A stretch of 17,224 nucleotides of DNA, taken from Actinomycetes bacterium. GTDB taxonomy: Bacteria; Actinomycetota; Actinomycetes; Actinomycetales; Beutenbergiaceae. Within the stretch, counting starts at the first letter, position 1; every line of letters begins with the position of its first letter. This document shows positions 6,581 through 13,792 of the stretch, piece by piece. The notes beneath the pieces are model-generated. The model had not been told where the DNA came from. It did not search any database and saw only the letters and a list, made by a program, of their open reading frames with translations. Where the stretch lies: NCBI GenBank assembly GCA_021793935.1, contig JAJYRV010000013.1, positions 1-17,224 on the forward strand, written 5' to 3'. The translations under genes and the position numbers were made by a program.

Positions 6581-6593
6581 TAGAATTTAGGGC
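6581..6593 (+). promoter_or_regulatory. Putative lysR -10 box (TAGAAT), leaderless transcript
   Basis: TAGAAT at 6581-6586 fits the actinobacterial TANNNT -10 consensus at 5 of 6 TATAAT positions. Initiation about 7 bp downstream would fall on the GTG at 6594. There is no Shine-Dalgarno sequence in between (TTAGGGC only), which supports leaderless translation. No clear -35 is seen. Confidence 0.5.
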
Positions 6594-7478
6594 GTGGAAA
6601 CACGCCTGAGTCCTGAAGGGCTTCGATACGCACAAACGGTGGCGAGAGTCGGCTCTTTTGGCGCTGCCGCCCGCGCGCACCACGTCACCCAACCCGCCCT
6701 CTCCAACAGCATTGCCACCCTCGAGCGGCAGCTGGGCGGGCCCCTGTTCGTGCGCTCGCCAACGGGCACCACCACCACGGCGCTGGGAACGCGCATGATG
6801 CCGGTCATCGACGAGGCGGTCGCCGCGCTGGACGGCGTGATCGCCGAAGCGCACCGGTGGTCCTCGCCCCCGCCCGACGAGGTTCGGATCGGGGTATCGC
6901 CGTTGATCGACTTCACCCTCGTGAACCGGATCTACGAAACGATCTCTGACCACTTTGAGGTGGTTATCCGGGAGGCAGACCTCGCCGATCTGCGGCATTC
7001 GCTGGCTACGGACACGCTCGACCTGATCGTCGTGCCCTCCGTCGCCCCGATGCCACGTTATGAGCGGCACGTGGTGTATTCCGAGCCGATCGTGTTTGTC
7101 GGCGCGAAGGACTCGGCTGCTGAACGGGTGGAGCTCTCTGAGCTCACCGACCGTCAGCTGATCCTCGTGCCCGATAGCTGCGGATTGACGGTATTCACCC
7201 GGGATCTTCTGGAAGGCAACGGGCTCCCCTTGACCCCCTACCCGGGGGAGGCGGCGAGTTACCGCGTGCTGGAAGACTGGTCACGAATGGGCTTGGGGTC
7301 GGCGCTCCTACCGCATTCGAAACTCTCGGCTCACACGTCGCAGGCACGCCCGGTCTACGATGAGGGGGTGCCGGTGGAAATCTTCTACGAGGTGATCTGG
7401 GATCCCACCTCGGTACTTGCCGAAGACTTCCGGGCGCTCGTCACGAAACTGGCAGACCTCACGACCGAAGGGGCGTAA
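6594..7478 (+). CDS. LysR-family transcriptional regulator
   Basis: This 294-residue protein is typical for LysR. Residues 6-65 form the winged helix-turn-helix: LRYAQTVARVGSFGAAARAH, then TQPALSNSIATLERQLGGPLFVRS, with the conserved A-A and Q-x-A-x-S pattern and the L-F-x-R wing. The effector-binding region covers about residues 94-285. The start is GTG 6594; the next in-frame candidates would cut into the DNA-binding domain. The effector cannot be deduced. Candidates for control are the ABM-like gene directly upstream and the divergent dehydrogenase operon, because LysR regulators usually act on adjacent genes. Promoter geometry suggests a leaderless message. The downstream lnt gene is 108 bp away and may be separately transcribed. 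Confidence 0.93.
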   Translation: METRLSPEGLRYAQTVARVGSFGAAARAHHVTQPALSNSIATLERQLGGPLFVRSPTGTTTTALGTRMMPVIDEAVAALDGVIAEAHRWSSPPPDEVRIGVSPLIDFTLVNRIYETISDHFEVVIREADLADLRHSLATDTLDLIVVPSVAPMPRYERHVVYSEPIVFVGAKDSAAERVELSELTDRQLILVPDSCGLTVFTRDLLEGNGLPLTPYPGEAASYRVLEDWSRMGLGSALLPHSKLSAHTSQARPVYDEGVPVEIFYEVIWDPTSVLAEDFRALVTKLADLTTEGA

Positions 7479-7488
7479 CGCTCACGAA

Positions 7489-7508
7489 CGGCGACGCCCG
7501 CCGGTTTC
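7489..7508 (+). terminator. Weak hairpin after lysR
   Basis: CGGCG (7489-7493) and CGCCG (7499-7503) can form a 5-bp stem with a 5-nt loop, followed by GTTTC. Stem and T-run are both short, so termination may be partial. The remaining bases before lnt show GAATTCACGGGCGTG but no recognisable promoter. Confidence 0.25.
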
Positions 7509-7586
7509 TATCAGGATTAGGGAATTCACGGGCGTGACCCGGTAAAGGAAAGTTGTCGCCGCACATTGGGCGCGGAAAGGGCCGGT

Positions 7587-9230
7587 TTGCGGAAATTTAC
7601 GTCAACGAGTGAGTTGCAGGATCTACCGCACAGATCGCCGTTGTCTCCCGGGAGTGCGCCGCTGCTGTCCCTCCCCATCGCCCTTCTTGCCGCGTTGGCC
7701 GGAGGGTTGAGTCTGAACGCGGCCTTTCCGGGCCTCGGCTGGTGGCCGTTGGCCTTCCTCGCCATCGTTCTGGCCCTGCTTTCGCTTGAGGGGCGCAGCC
7801 TTCCTGAGTCCGTCCTCGTCGGTGCTGCCTTCGGCGCAGGGTTCTACTTTCCCCACGTCTCCTGGGCCGGTTCGTTCCTTGGGGACCATCCCTGGAGCTG
7901 GGTGCCCTGGGTGGCACTCGCTTCAGCTGAGACGCTCCTCATGGCCGCGCTCTCACCGTTGATCACGCTCGCCTACCGATGGTTCCCAGCAAACCTTCGT
8001 GGTCGCGCTGGTGGAATTGCCGCGCTCTCCGCCCTTGTTGCCGGCGCGTGGCTGGTGCGAGAGATCGTTCTCGGATCGTGGCCATATGGGGGGTTCCCCT
8101 GGGGGCGCCTGGGGATGAGTCAATCGTCGAGCCCGTTCGCGCAGATCGCTTCTTGGGTGGGCATCTCCGGGTTGGGATTCATCATGGTGATGCTCTGCGC
8201 GAGTCTGCTCGAGCTCACCAAGATCTCATTGCGTAGGGATCCTCGCGGCGTCGCGACCAGCCGGGATCTCCTCGCACACATACCAACGCGACAATCGGTT
8301 GTGCTCCTCGTTGGGATCGCCATCCTGGCCCTCGTGCCGCAGTACCCCACCGAGAATGCGGGTTCCCTTCGCGTTGGTGCGGTCCAGGGAAACGGACCCG
8401 CCGCCTATGCCGACACCCGTCGAGCCGGGGAGGTGCTGGCAGCGCAACTCGCGGCCTCCCAAGAATTGGAAGACGACGACGTCGACCTCGTGCTCTGGCC
8501 GGAGGGAGGCGTAGACATCGATCCGATCGAGGACCCGGGCACCGCGCTCCAGTTGACCTCAGCGGCGCGCGCCTATGGTGCGCCGATCCTGGTGAACGCC
8601 GCTGTCGAAACTGACGACGAGGTCTACAACCGCTCACTGCTTTGGAGCGAGACCGGGCCGCTCGGAAGCCACGCGAAGCGCCACCCCGTGCCGTTTGGGG
8701 AATATGTTCCCGATCGATGGCTATATGAGAAGATCGCACCCGGGCTCGTGGGTATGTTGCAGCGCGAATACCTTCCCGGGGACGAGCCCCCTCTCCTCGA
8801 GACCGACGGCGTCGAGGCCGGTTTGGCGATCTGCTTCGACGTCGTTTTCGACGAGGTCATCACCGAGAGCGTAGTAGGGGGTTCGCAGGTGCATTTATTC
8901 CAGACCAACAACGCCGACTTCCGCGGCACCGACGAACATCTCCAACAGCTGGCCTTCGCGCGGATGCGGGGCATCGAGACGGGGCGCAGCGTCGTCAACC
9001 TGTCGACCACCGGATCGAGCCAGGTATTCGACCCAGCAGGCAACGTCGTAGCCGAGTTGGCCGCAGACACCGCGGGGGCGATGGTCGTCGACGTGGAACT
9101 TCGCGACGGCATCACCGCCGGCGTCGCGCTCGGTCCTTGGGTGCACCGGGCCCTCCTGTGGGGCACTCCCGCAGTTTTGGCCGGGCTCGGCGCCCTATTG
9201 AGGGCAAGGCGCCGCGGCACTCCCGCTTGA
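7587..9230 (+). CDS. lnt: Apolipoprotein N-acyltransferase
   Basis: This 547-residue protein has an N-terminal membrane part (about residues 28-210, several helices), one more helix at about 237-252 and a nitrilase-type domain from about 262. The Glu-Lys-Cys triad is visible: E306 in LWPEGG, K364 in HAKRHPVPFGEYVP and C416 in AICFDVVF. A last helix lies near the C-terminus. Lnt adds the third acyl chain to the N-terminal cysteine of lipoproteins, using phospholipid, at the outer face of the membrane. The start is taken at TTG 7587 because GGAAAGG lies 6 bp upstream; TTG 7566 would add seven residues but has its purine run too far away. Actinobacterial Lnt is often next to or fused with a polyprenol-phosphate mannose synthase (Ppm1), which is absent here. 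Confidence 0.95.
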   Translation: MRKFTSTSELQDLPHRSPLSPGSAPLLSLPIALLAALAGGLSLNAAFPGLGWWPLAFLAIVLALLSLEGRSLPESVLVGAAFGAGFYFPHVSWAGSFLGDHPWSWVPWVALASAETLLMAALSPLITLAYRWFPANLRGRAGGIAALSALVAGAWLVREIVLGSWPYGGFPWGRLGMSQSSSPFAQIASWVGISGLGFIMVMLCASLLELTKISLRRDPRGVATSRDLLAHIPTRQSVVLLVGIAILALVPQYPTENAGSLRVGAVQGNGPAAYADTRRAGEVLAAQLAASQELEDDDVDLVLWPEGGVDIDPIEDPGTALQLTSAARAYGAPILVNAAVETDDEVYNRSLLWSETGPLGSHAKRHPVPFGEYVPDRWLYEKIAPGLVGMLQREYLPGDEPPLLETDGVEAGLAICFDVVFDEVITESVVGGSQVHLFQTNNADFRGTDEHLQQLAFARMRGIETGRSVVNLSTTGSSQVFDPAGNVVAELAADTAGAMVVDVELRDGITAGVALGPWVHRALLWGTPAVLAGLGALLRARRRGTPA

Positions 9231-9271
9231 GGCGCGCACCACGCCCGCGCCGTCGCGCCACGTGATCCTGC

Positions 9272-9306
9272 CGCGCGGGCCGGTCACCGGTTCTTGCGCG
9301 TTTTTT
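9272..9306 (+). terminator. Imperfect intrinsic terminator after lnt, overlapping the chaB 3' end
   Basis: CGCGC (9272-9276) pairs with GCGCG (9296-9300), with an inner CCGG/CCGG stem and an internal bulge, followed by six T residues (9301-9306). The hairpin and T-run overlap the last codons of the convergent ChaB-type gene (stop at 9284). The stem is imperfect, so efficiency is uncertain. Confidence 0.5.
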
Positions 9307-9700
9307 CCTCGTTAGCGTGTTGGATCGCATCGACGAGTTGGTCCTTGTTCATCGTGGATCTGCCGGAAATGTCCAGGCGCTTCGCTACGTCGTAAAGGTG
9401 TTGCTTCGAGGCGTTCGCGTCGACGCCACCGGCGCTTTTGCCGCTGCGTCCGCGGGTGCTTTTCGCCTTCGAGTCCGAGGGGCCTTTCGAGTCTTTTGGT
9501 TCCCAACGGTCCCCGACCTTCTCGAAGGAATGCTTCAGCGCCGAATAGGCGGTGCGGTTCGCGCGTTCGCCCTCGCCGTATTCCTCCACCGCCGAGTCAT
9601 GCGCCTTCGCGAAGGTACGTTGGGCCTTTGCCGAGGACTTCTTCAAAGTGCTCGGCAGCTCACTCTGGTTGGGTTTCCCGCTCTTGTTCATCTTCGGCAT
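9284..9700 (-). CDS. ChaB-domain protein with C-terminal Rho-N motif
   Basis: This 138-residue, highly basic and hydrophilic protein has no membrane segment. Residues about 13-68 (SELPSTLKKSSAKAQRTF, then AHDSAVEEYGEGERANRTAY and W66) match the ChaB fold. Residues about 98-130 (SKQHLYDVAKRLDISGRS, MNKDQLVDAIQ) match the Rho N-terminal/SAP-like helical motif that binds nucleic acid. A Lys/Ser/Gly-rich linker joins the two. ChaB was named as a regulator of the ChaA cation antiporter in E. coli, but no ChaA is nearby and this fused form is common as a small stress-type protein of actinobacteria. The true role is unclear; nucleic-acid binding is likely. The ribosome site AGGCAGGA precedes the ATG at good spacing. 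An AAGGGAACCTTATCG motif about 85 bp upstream is shared with the dehydrogenase promoter region. Confidence 0.88.
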   Translation of the reverse strand: MPKMNKSGKPNQSELPSTLKKSSAKAQRTFAKAHDSAVEEYGEGERANRTAYSALKHSFEKVGDRWEPKDSKGPSDSKAKSTRGRSGKSAGGVDANASKQHLYDVAKRLDISGRSTMNKDQLVDAIQHANEEKTRKNR

Positions 9701-9879
9701 GGTTCCTGCCTCTCATCGACTCCAGACACCACGCTAGGCTTCGAAGGCAGTTCTCCTCTAGGGGTTGCCTTCACTCCCGCAGACGATAAGGTTCCCTTTC
9801 GCGCGCCGGGTGTCTTGGCCGGATGGACAGCCCCCGTCCCGATACCTCGGATCGTGTCGTGACCGGGGAGCGGTACGGG

Positions 9880-9924
9880 CAAGAAAACACCGGGGCGCCG
9901 CGCACTGCGCGAAGCACCCCGGTG
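9880..9924 (-). terminator. Intrinsic terminator of the surface nuclease gene
   Basis: On the minus strand CACCGGGG (9924-9917) pairs with CCCCGGTG (9895-9888), with an inner CGCGC-AGT-GCGCG hairpin, and is followed by TTTTCTT (9887-9881). It lies 22 bp beyond the stop codon. The remaining 180 bp up to the ChaB-type gene (9701-9880) shows only the AAGGGAACCTTATCG motif (minus strand, 9799-9784). Confidence 0.8.
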
Positions 9925-9946
9925 CCTCTACCGCGGCGAAGGGATC

Positions 9947-11953
9947 CTAGGTGGTCCGGCGCATCGTGAAGATGAGTCCACCTGCGGTGAGGAGAAGACC
10001 CGCGACGGCCAGCAGCCCGAGTTGGCCGGCTGCTCCCGTTTCCGGCATGTCCTCCTGATCCGCTCCCGCCTCGGGCTCGGTCTCCGGGTCGGGTTCGGTG
10101 TCTACGTCGGGATCCGATTCCGGCTCAGGATCTGGGTCCGGCTCCGGGTTCGGGTCTGGCTCCGGTTCCGGGTCGGGCGCGGGGTCCGGGTCCGGTTCGG
10201 CCCCCTGCTCACCGATCGTGAACTGCGCCAGGACCGCTTTGTGGTCCGTGGGCCAATTCGCCTCCGGCTCGAAGATCGGATCCTCGCTGTCCTCCGGTAC
10301 ACGCTCGTTGCGAACGATGGAGTTCTTCGGGCCCACGACGGTGGCGTCGTTGAGGCGAAGCCGCTCATCGGGCATGAAGAACACATAGTCGATCCGATCG
10401 CGTTCATCCGCGTTGGGGGCCCAGGTGAGCTCGGTGGTCTCCGCTTGCGGGTTGTCCGAGGGCCAGGTGATCCCCGGGTGGGTCACCGGGTTCGGGAAAA
10501 TCTCCCGGTAGGCATCAACGAAACCTCCATTGACGAGGTTCTCGGTCGTCTGCCACGGAATCACCGTTCCGTTGTGGTCGAAGAGGTCTTTGGTCTCCTC
10601 CACCCAGTCCTGATGCGAGGGCTCATTGAGGTCCCCGCCCATGATGACGAGGCGGCCGGCCTCCTTCTCCTCCTGCGCGTCTGCAACGAGAGTCTCCGCT
10701 TGGGCGGGACGGCCCGATTTTTCGTTGAGGTCCAAGATGAGCTCGACGTCCGTGATGGGCTCGGGCATCTCGTTCCAGTCATACTCCGACGTCTCGTGAG
10801 GGGGCGGGGTGCCTCCGCCGTACCCACGAGGCAGGTAGTTCACGTAGTACCGGTACTCGAGGTGGCCACCGTATGCGGCAACTTCATACCCGTTGATGTC
10901 GACGACGGCCTTGTGCCAGGCGTTACCCTCGAGGCTCGCCCCCTCGATGATGGGGTATTTCGAGATCACCCCGGCGTCGATCGTATTCCCGTGCGGGTCT
11001 GTGCCTCGGTGGTCGTAGAAACTGTAGCCCAGCTCACGGGCGACCTTGGCGATTCCGTCCTGCCCCTCGGGGAGGAACACGAGTTCAGCGCCCGCCTCTT
11101 CGATCACCTTGGCGATCTCGTCGATCCCGTTCGGGATCGACGTGCCCTGGAGCCAAATGTTGAGGGCGAGGACATCGAGGTCAATGGGCTCGTCCGTCCC
11201 CTCCGGCTCGGTGCCGGTGGAGTAGGCAACGCTCTCGTAGCCGGCCAGGACTCGCGAGTAGTCACCGGCTTCGAACAGCGCGACGTGCAATTCACCGGAT
11301 GCTAGGGAGGAGACATCCCCCTCCCAGGCCGGATCGTCGGCGCCTTCCCACGTCACTACCCCGGTGGGGCCGTCAACGTCGAGGCGCAGGTCCGGGACGT
11401 TGACGACCCCGGGCACGTCCTGGGGCCGGGTGTAGATCCCGATCTCCAGCGGTACGTCCGACTCGGTTGCGTAGGTGATCTCCAGTACGTCGCCGTCGTC
11501 GATCTCCGACGTGTCCAGCGAGATCGAGCTGGTGCTCGGCGCTTCTTCGATCGTGACGGGCGCGGATTCGCCGATGGGCTCGTACCCGTCGTCGGCGAGG
11601 AGGTACACCTCGTAGTCGCCGGGGCGCAGCGGTGAGTTGACCGTCCACCCCTCGTTGGAGGCGGTGTTTAAGGTGAGGGTGTCCGATTCTTCCGGAGCGT
11701 ATCGCCATACGCTCGAGGCACCGTCATCCCGGGGGTCCTGCCCCGCCGGGTAGAACCCGATCCAGTTGGTGTCGCTCTTGTTCTCGGTCGCATACGTGAT
11801 CGCGAGCTCTTCCCCCAACGCGATGGCGTCGTCGGAAAGCTCAATCCCTTCGCCCTCGATCGCGGCTCGCGCCGGCAGAGAAGTAACGAATATACCTAGT
11901 AGCAGAGTCAGCACGAACAGTGCGCTGCTCATCCGCCTAGAACTTAGGCTCAT
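9947..11953 (-). CDS. Secreted, probably wall-anchored endonuclease/exonuclease/phosphatase-family protein
   Basis: This is a 668-residue protein. Residues 1-30 are a signal peptide (hydrophobic ALFVLTLLLGIFVTSL, cleavage after ARA). Residues about 32-245 form two beta-sandwich-like domains; the first carries NWIGFYPAG and DYEVYLLADDGYEP, typical of modules preceding phosphoesterases. Residues about 257-580 are a DNase I-like (EEP) domain with the expected active-site residues: N265 (LALNIW), E296 (LPEG), D441 and N443 (GGDLNE), D522 (RIDYVF) and D570-H571 (TDHKAVLA). Residues 584-634 are an Asp/Glu-Pro spacer. The C-terminus is a sorting-type signal: MPETG (636-640), a hydrophobic helix and RRTT. 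It likely hydrolyses extracellular nucleic acid or a phosphoester at the cell surface; the substrate is not determined. The ATG at 11953 gives a complete signal peptide. A strong terminator follows it. Confidence 0.9.
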   Translation of the reverse strand: MSLSSRRMSSALFVLTLLLGIFVTSLPARAAIEGEGIELSDDAIALGEELAITYATENKSDTNWIGFYPAGQDPRDDGASSVWRYAPEESDTLTLNTASNEGWTVNSPLRPGDYEVYLLADDGYEPIGESAPVTIEEAPSTSSISLDTSEIDDGDVLEITYATESDVPLEIGIYTRPQDVPGVVNVPDLRLDVDGPTGVVTWEGADDPAWEGDVSSLASGELHVALFEAGDYSRVLAGYESVAYSTGTEPEGTDEPIDLDVLALNIWLQGTSIPNGIDEIAKVIEEAGAELVFLPEGQDGIAKVARELGYSFYDHRGTDPHGNTIDAGVISKYPIIEGASLEGNAWHKAVVDINGYEVAAYGGHLEYRYYVNYLPRGYGGGTPPPHETSEYDWNEMPEPITDVELILDLNEKSGRPAQAETLVADAQEEKEAGRLVIMGGDLNEPSHQDWVEETKDLFDHNGTVIPWQTTENLVNGGFVDAYREIFPNPVTHPGITWPSDNPQAETTELTWAPNADERDRIDYVFFMPDERLRLNDATVVGPKNSIVRNERVPEDSEDPIFEPEANWPTDHKAVLAQFTIGEQGAEPDPDPAPDPEPEPDPNPEPDPDPEPESDPDVDTEPDPETEPEAGADQEDMPETGAAGQLGLLAVAGLLLTAGGLIFTMRRTT
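10052..10204 (-). repeat. Asp/Glu-Pro codon repeat tract inside the surface nuclease gene
   Basis: About 50 codons encode degenerate (D/E)P units (for example EPDPDPAPDPEPEPDPNP), seen on the plus strand as repeated TCCGGGTC/GGGTTCGG words. Such acidic proline tracts span the cell wall in Gram-positive surface proteins. The tract may vary in length by slippage. Confidence 0.85.
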
Positions 11954-12083
11954 TTAGCAGTACCTTTTAACCTTTCTTTTGTTGTAGCGCTGCTTATGTT
12001 AGCCAGAACAGCCCGTTGCTCTTCCTATCCTCAGGTCTAGGTATGACGTCAGTAATCGTGGAGGCGATAGTTAAGGTAAGTGC

Positions 12084-12914
12084 ATGAGCATTCCCAAGCT
12101 TTCCCTCAGTGACGGCTCCCGCGTCCCCGCCCTCGGCCAGGGCACGTGGCATATCGGCGACGATCCGGATGCCCGGTCGACGGAGATCGCGTCCTTGCGC
12201 GCGGGCATCGAGGCGGGGATGACACTGATCGACACCGCTGAGATGTACGGCGACGGCGCGAGCGAGTTCGTCGTCGGGGAGGCGATCGCGCCCGTGCGCG
12301 AGCAGGTGTACCTCGTCGATAAGGTACTCCCCCACCACGCCTCCCGCAGCGGCACGACGGCGGCGTGCGAAGAGTCACTAGAAATTCTCGGCACCGACTG
12401 GATCGACCTGTACCTGCTGCACTGGCCCGGGCCCCACCCGATCGAGGAAACGATCGAGGCATTCGAGTCGTTGAAGGATCGGGGCCTCATCGGCGCGTGG
12501 GGCGTGAGCAATTTCGATCCCTACGACCTAGCTGCCCTGCCGGCCACCCCGGTCGTCAACCAAGTGCTGTACAACCCGAGCCGCCGGGGCATCGAATTCG
12601 ACCTGCTGCCGATGCAACGCGCGAACACCCCGCCGATTCCGGCGATGGCCTACTCCCCCATCGAGCAGGGCCGGCTGCTCGATCACGCCCTCCTCCGGTC
12701 GATCGCCGAGCACCATGACGCCTCGGTCGCCCAAGTGCTCCTCGCGTGGGCGATCCGCTCGGGCGACGTCATCGCGATCCCCAAGACCGCCAACCCCGGG
12801 CGCGCCGTCGAAAATGCCACGAGCGCGAGGATCGCCTTGACGGCCGAGGACCTCGCGGCGATCGACGCCGTCTTCCCCGCTCCCCCGGCGGCGATCCCGC
12901 TCGAGGTGCTGTGA
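12084..12914 (+). CDS. Aldo/keto reductase
   Basis: This 276-residue protein is the normal size for bacterial AKRs. The catalytic tetrad is visible: D50 and Y55 in LIDTAEMYG, K80 in LVDKVLP and H113 in LLHWPG. GAWGVSNFD (about 136-144) and AIPKTANPGRAVEN (about 231-244) are the usual conserved strand and NADPH-binding segments. The enzyme reduces aldehydes or ketones with NADPH in the cytoplasm; the substrate is unknown. ATG 12084 has AAGG at 12073-12076 with 7-bp spacing. The gene is divergent from the surface nuclease across 130 bp, where I see TGACGTCA (12044-12051) but no convincing promoter. It is followed by 227 bp before ectA and is probably a single-gene unit. A methylglyoxal or 2,5-diketo-gluconate reductase-like role is possible but unproved. 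Confidence 0.94.
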   Translation: MSIPKLSLSDGSRVPALGQGTWHIGDDPDARSTEIASLRAGIEAGMTLIDTAEMYGDGASEFVVGEAIAPVREQVYLVDKVLPHHASRSGTTAACEESLEILGTDWIDLYLLHWPGPHPIEETIEAFESLKDRGLIGAWGVSNFDPYDLAALPATPVVNQVLYNPSRRGIEFDLLPMQRANTPPIPAMAYSPIEQGRLLDHALLRSIAEHHDASVAQVLLAWAIRSGDVIAIPKTANPGRAVENATSARIALTAEDLAAIDAVFPAPPAAIPLEVL

Positions 12915-13010
12915 CCTCGCTCTCCGCACACGCCCCGAAACACCCCCGTGTGAGCCATACCACTGAAATGCCACCTTCCGCCTCCGCGAGGGGCCGGGGG
13001 CGACTTCCGC

Positions 13011-13079
13011 TTTGCGTTGACACATTAACGAAAGCCCCCGGTGGGCACCTCGGCACCGGGATGGTAAAGCCAACGCAAA
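13011..13079. promoter_or_regulatory. Nested inverted repeats upstream of the ectoine operon
   Basis: TTTGCGTTG (13011-13019) has an exact reverse complement CAACGCAAA (13071-13079). Between them CCCGGTG (13037-13043) and CACCGGG (13054-13060) form a second stem. The set ends 27 bp before the putative ectA -35 box, so it lies upstream of the transcript and would act as DNA, for example as a regulator site. No T-run follows, so it is not a terminator for the aldo/keto reductase gene. Confidence 0.45.
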
Positions 13080-13105
13080 ATCGGGGAGCGTTTCATGGCT
13101 GAATC

Positions 13106-13133
13106 TTGACTCGCGATCTCATCCTGTTACGGT
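13106..13133 (+). promoter_or_regulatory. Putative ectA promoter
   Basis: TTGACT (13106-13111) and TACGGT (13128-13133, a TANNNT -10) are separated by 16 bp. Initiation about 7 bp later falls at 13140-13142, directly on the ectA ATG. No Shine-Dalgarno sequence precedes that ATG, consistent with a leaderless or nearly leaderless message. Confidence 0.5.
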
Positions 13134-13141
13134 AAACACCG

Positions 13142-13690
13142 ATGCCTACACAAAGCGCAGATACCGTGACTATTACTGAAAAGACAAATTCCACCCTTAC
13201 CAGCACGTCCGGACTTTCGTTCCGGCGCCCGGCCCTCGAAGACGGAGGGGACATGTGGCGCCTGGCCAAAGCGACGGGCGTGTTAGATCTCAACTCTTCG
13301 TATGCGTACCTCATGTGGTGCCACGACTTTGCTAACACCTCCATCGTCGCGGAAGTCGACGGCGAGTTCGCCGGTTTCATCACCGGCTACATCCGCCCCG
13401 CCAGCCCCAACACGCTCATGATCTGGCAGGTGGCCACGGATGAGAGGTTCCGGGGCCGTGGCATCGCGAGCGCGATGCTCACCGAGCTCTTCGATCAATG
13501 CCAGGTGTTCGAGGGGGTCGACCGGTTGGAAACGACGATCACCGCCGACAACCCCGCTTCGATCGGGCTGTTCACAAGATTCGCCCAGCGGCGCGAGATT
13601 CCCGTTGCCCGGGAACCGTTGTTCGAGGAACAGAACTTCCCCGACGACCACGACACCGAATTCCTCTATCAGATCGGGCCCGAGAACTAG
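13142..13690 (+). CDS. ectA: L-2,4-diaminobutyric acid acetyltransferase
   Basis: This 182-residue GNAT-fold enzyme is the usual EctA length. After a variable N-terminal tail of about 25 residues, SFRRPALEDGGDMWRLAKAT starts the conserved domain. WCHDFANTSIVAE is a hallmark stretch, and VATDERFRGRGIASAML (about 99-115) is the acetyl-CoA pyrophosphate-binding motif. EctA transfers acetyl from acetyl-CoA to the 4-amino group of 2,4-diaminobutyrate, the second step of ectoine synthesis. It is the first gene of ectABC. ATG 13142 has no ribosome site, and the promoter geometry suggests leaderless translation. An internal start would remove the non-conserved tail, but none with a better site is evident. 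Salt-induced expression is expected from the family, not shown by sequence. Confidence 0.97.
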   Translation: MPTQSADTVTITEKTNSTLTSTSGLSFRRPALEDGGDMWRLAKATGVLDLNSSYAYLMWCHDFANTSIVAEVDGEFAGFITGYIRPASPNTLMIWQVATDERFRGRGIASAMLTELFDQCQVFEGVDRLETTITADNPASIGLFTRFAQRREIPVAREPLFEEQNFPDDHDTEFLYQIGPEN

Positions 13691-13691
13691 C

Positions 13692-13738
13692 AGCCGATGA
13701 CGGCCGCGCCCGCTCCGGGAGCACACGGGGTCGGCTTT
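13692..13738 (+). other. Intergenic stem between ectA and ectB
   Basis: AGCCGA (13692-13697) pairs with TCGGCT (13731-13736), enclosing the smaller dyad GCTCC-G-GGAGC, followed by TTTC. It begins right after the ectA stop. It could be a weak attenuator or an RNA-processing or stability stem that adjusts the EctA:EctB ratio. The long loop and short T-run make termination doubtful. Confidence 0.3.
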
Positions 13739-13792
13739 CGCATGCCCACGCACGACCTTTTTAAGAATTTCCCCACCGAAAGGAAAGTAGTA

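Noticed and set aside
10052..10204. Possible non-coding tandem repeat or CRISPR-like array
   Set aside because: The repeats are 6-bp codon pairs for Asp/Glu-Pro in frame with the nuclease gene; there are no unique spacers.
10022..11305. Long plus-strand frame opposite the surface nuclease
   Set aside because: It is a low-complexity Arg/Val/Gly-rich translation caused by codon bias of the nuclease gene; no motif and no ribosome site.
12044..12051. TGACGTCA palindrome between the nuclease and aldo/keto reductase genes
   Set aside because: Only 8 bp, does not extend, and no promoter element is close by; chance occurrence is likely.
12927..12952. CACACG/CGTGTG hairpin after the aldo/keto reductase gene as terminator
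   Set aside because: The stem is 6 bp with a 14-nt loop and no T-run; not convincing as an intrinsic terminator.
13017..13022. TTGACA as a second ectA -35 box
   Set aside because: No TANNNT sequence lies at 16-18 bp (the position reads GGTGGG), so it is probably part of the dyad TTTGCGTTG region by chance.
13094..13108. Four-codon frame MAES with a GGGGAG ribosome site upstream of ectA
   Set aside because: It lies upstream of the better promoter and overlaps its -35 box, so it is probably not transcribed; too short to judge.
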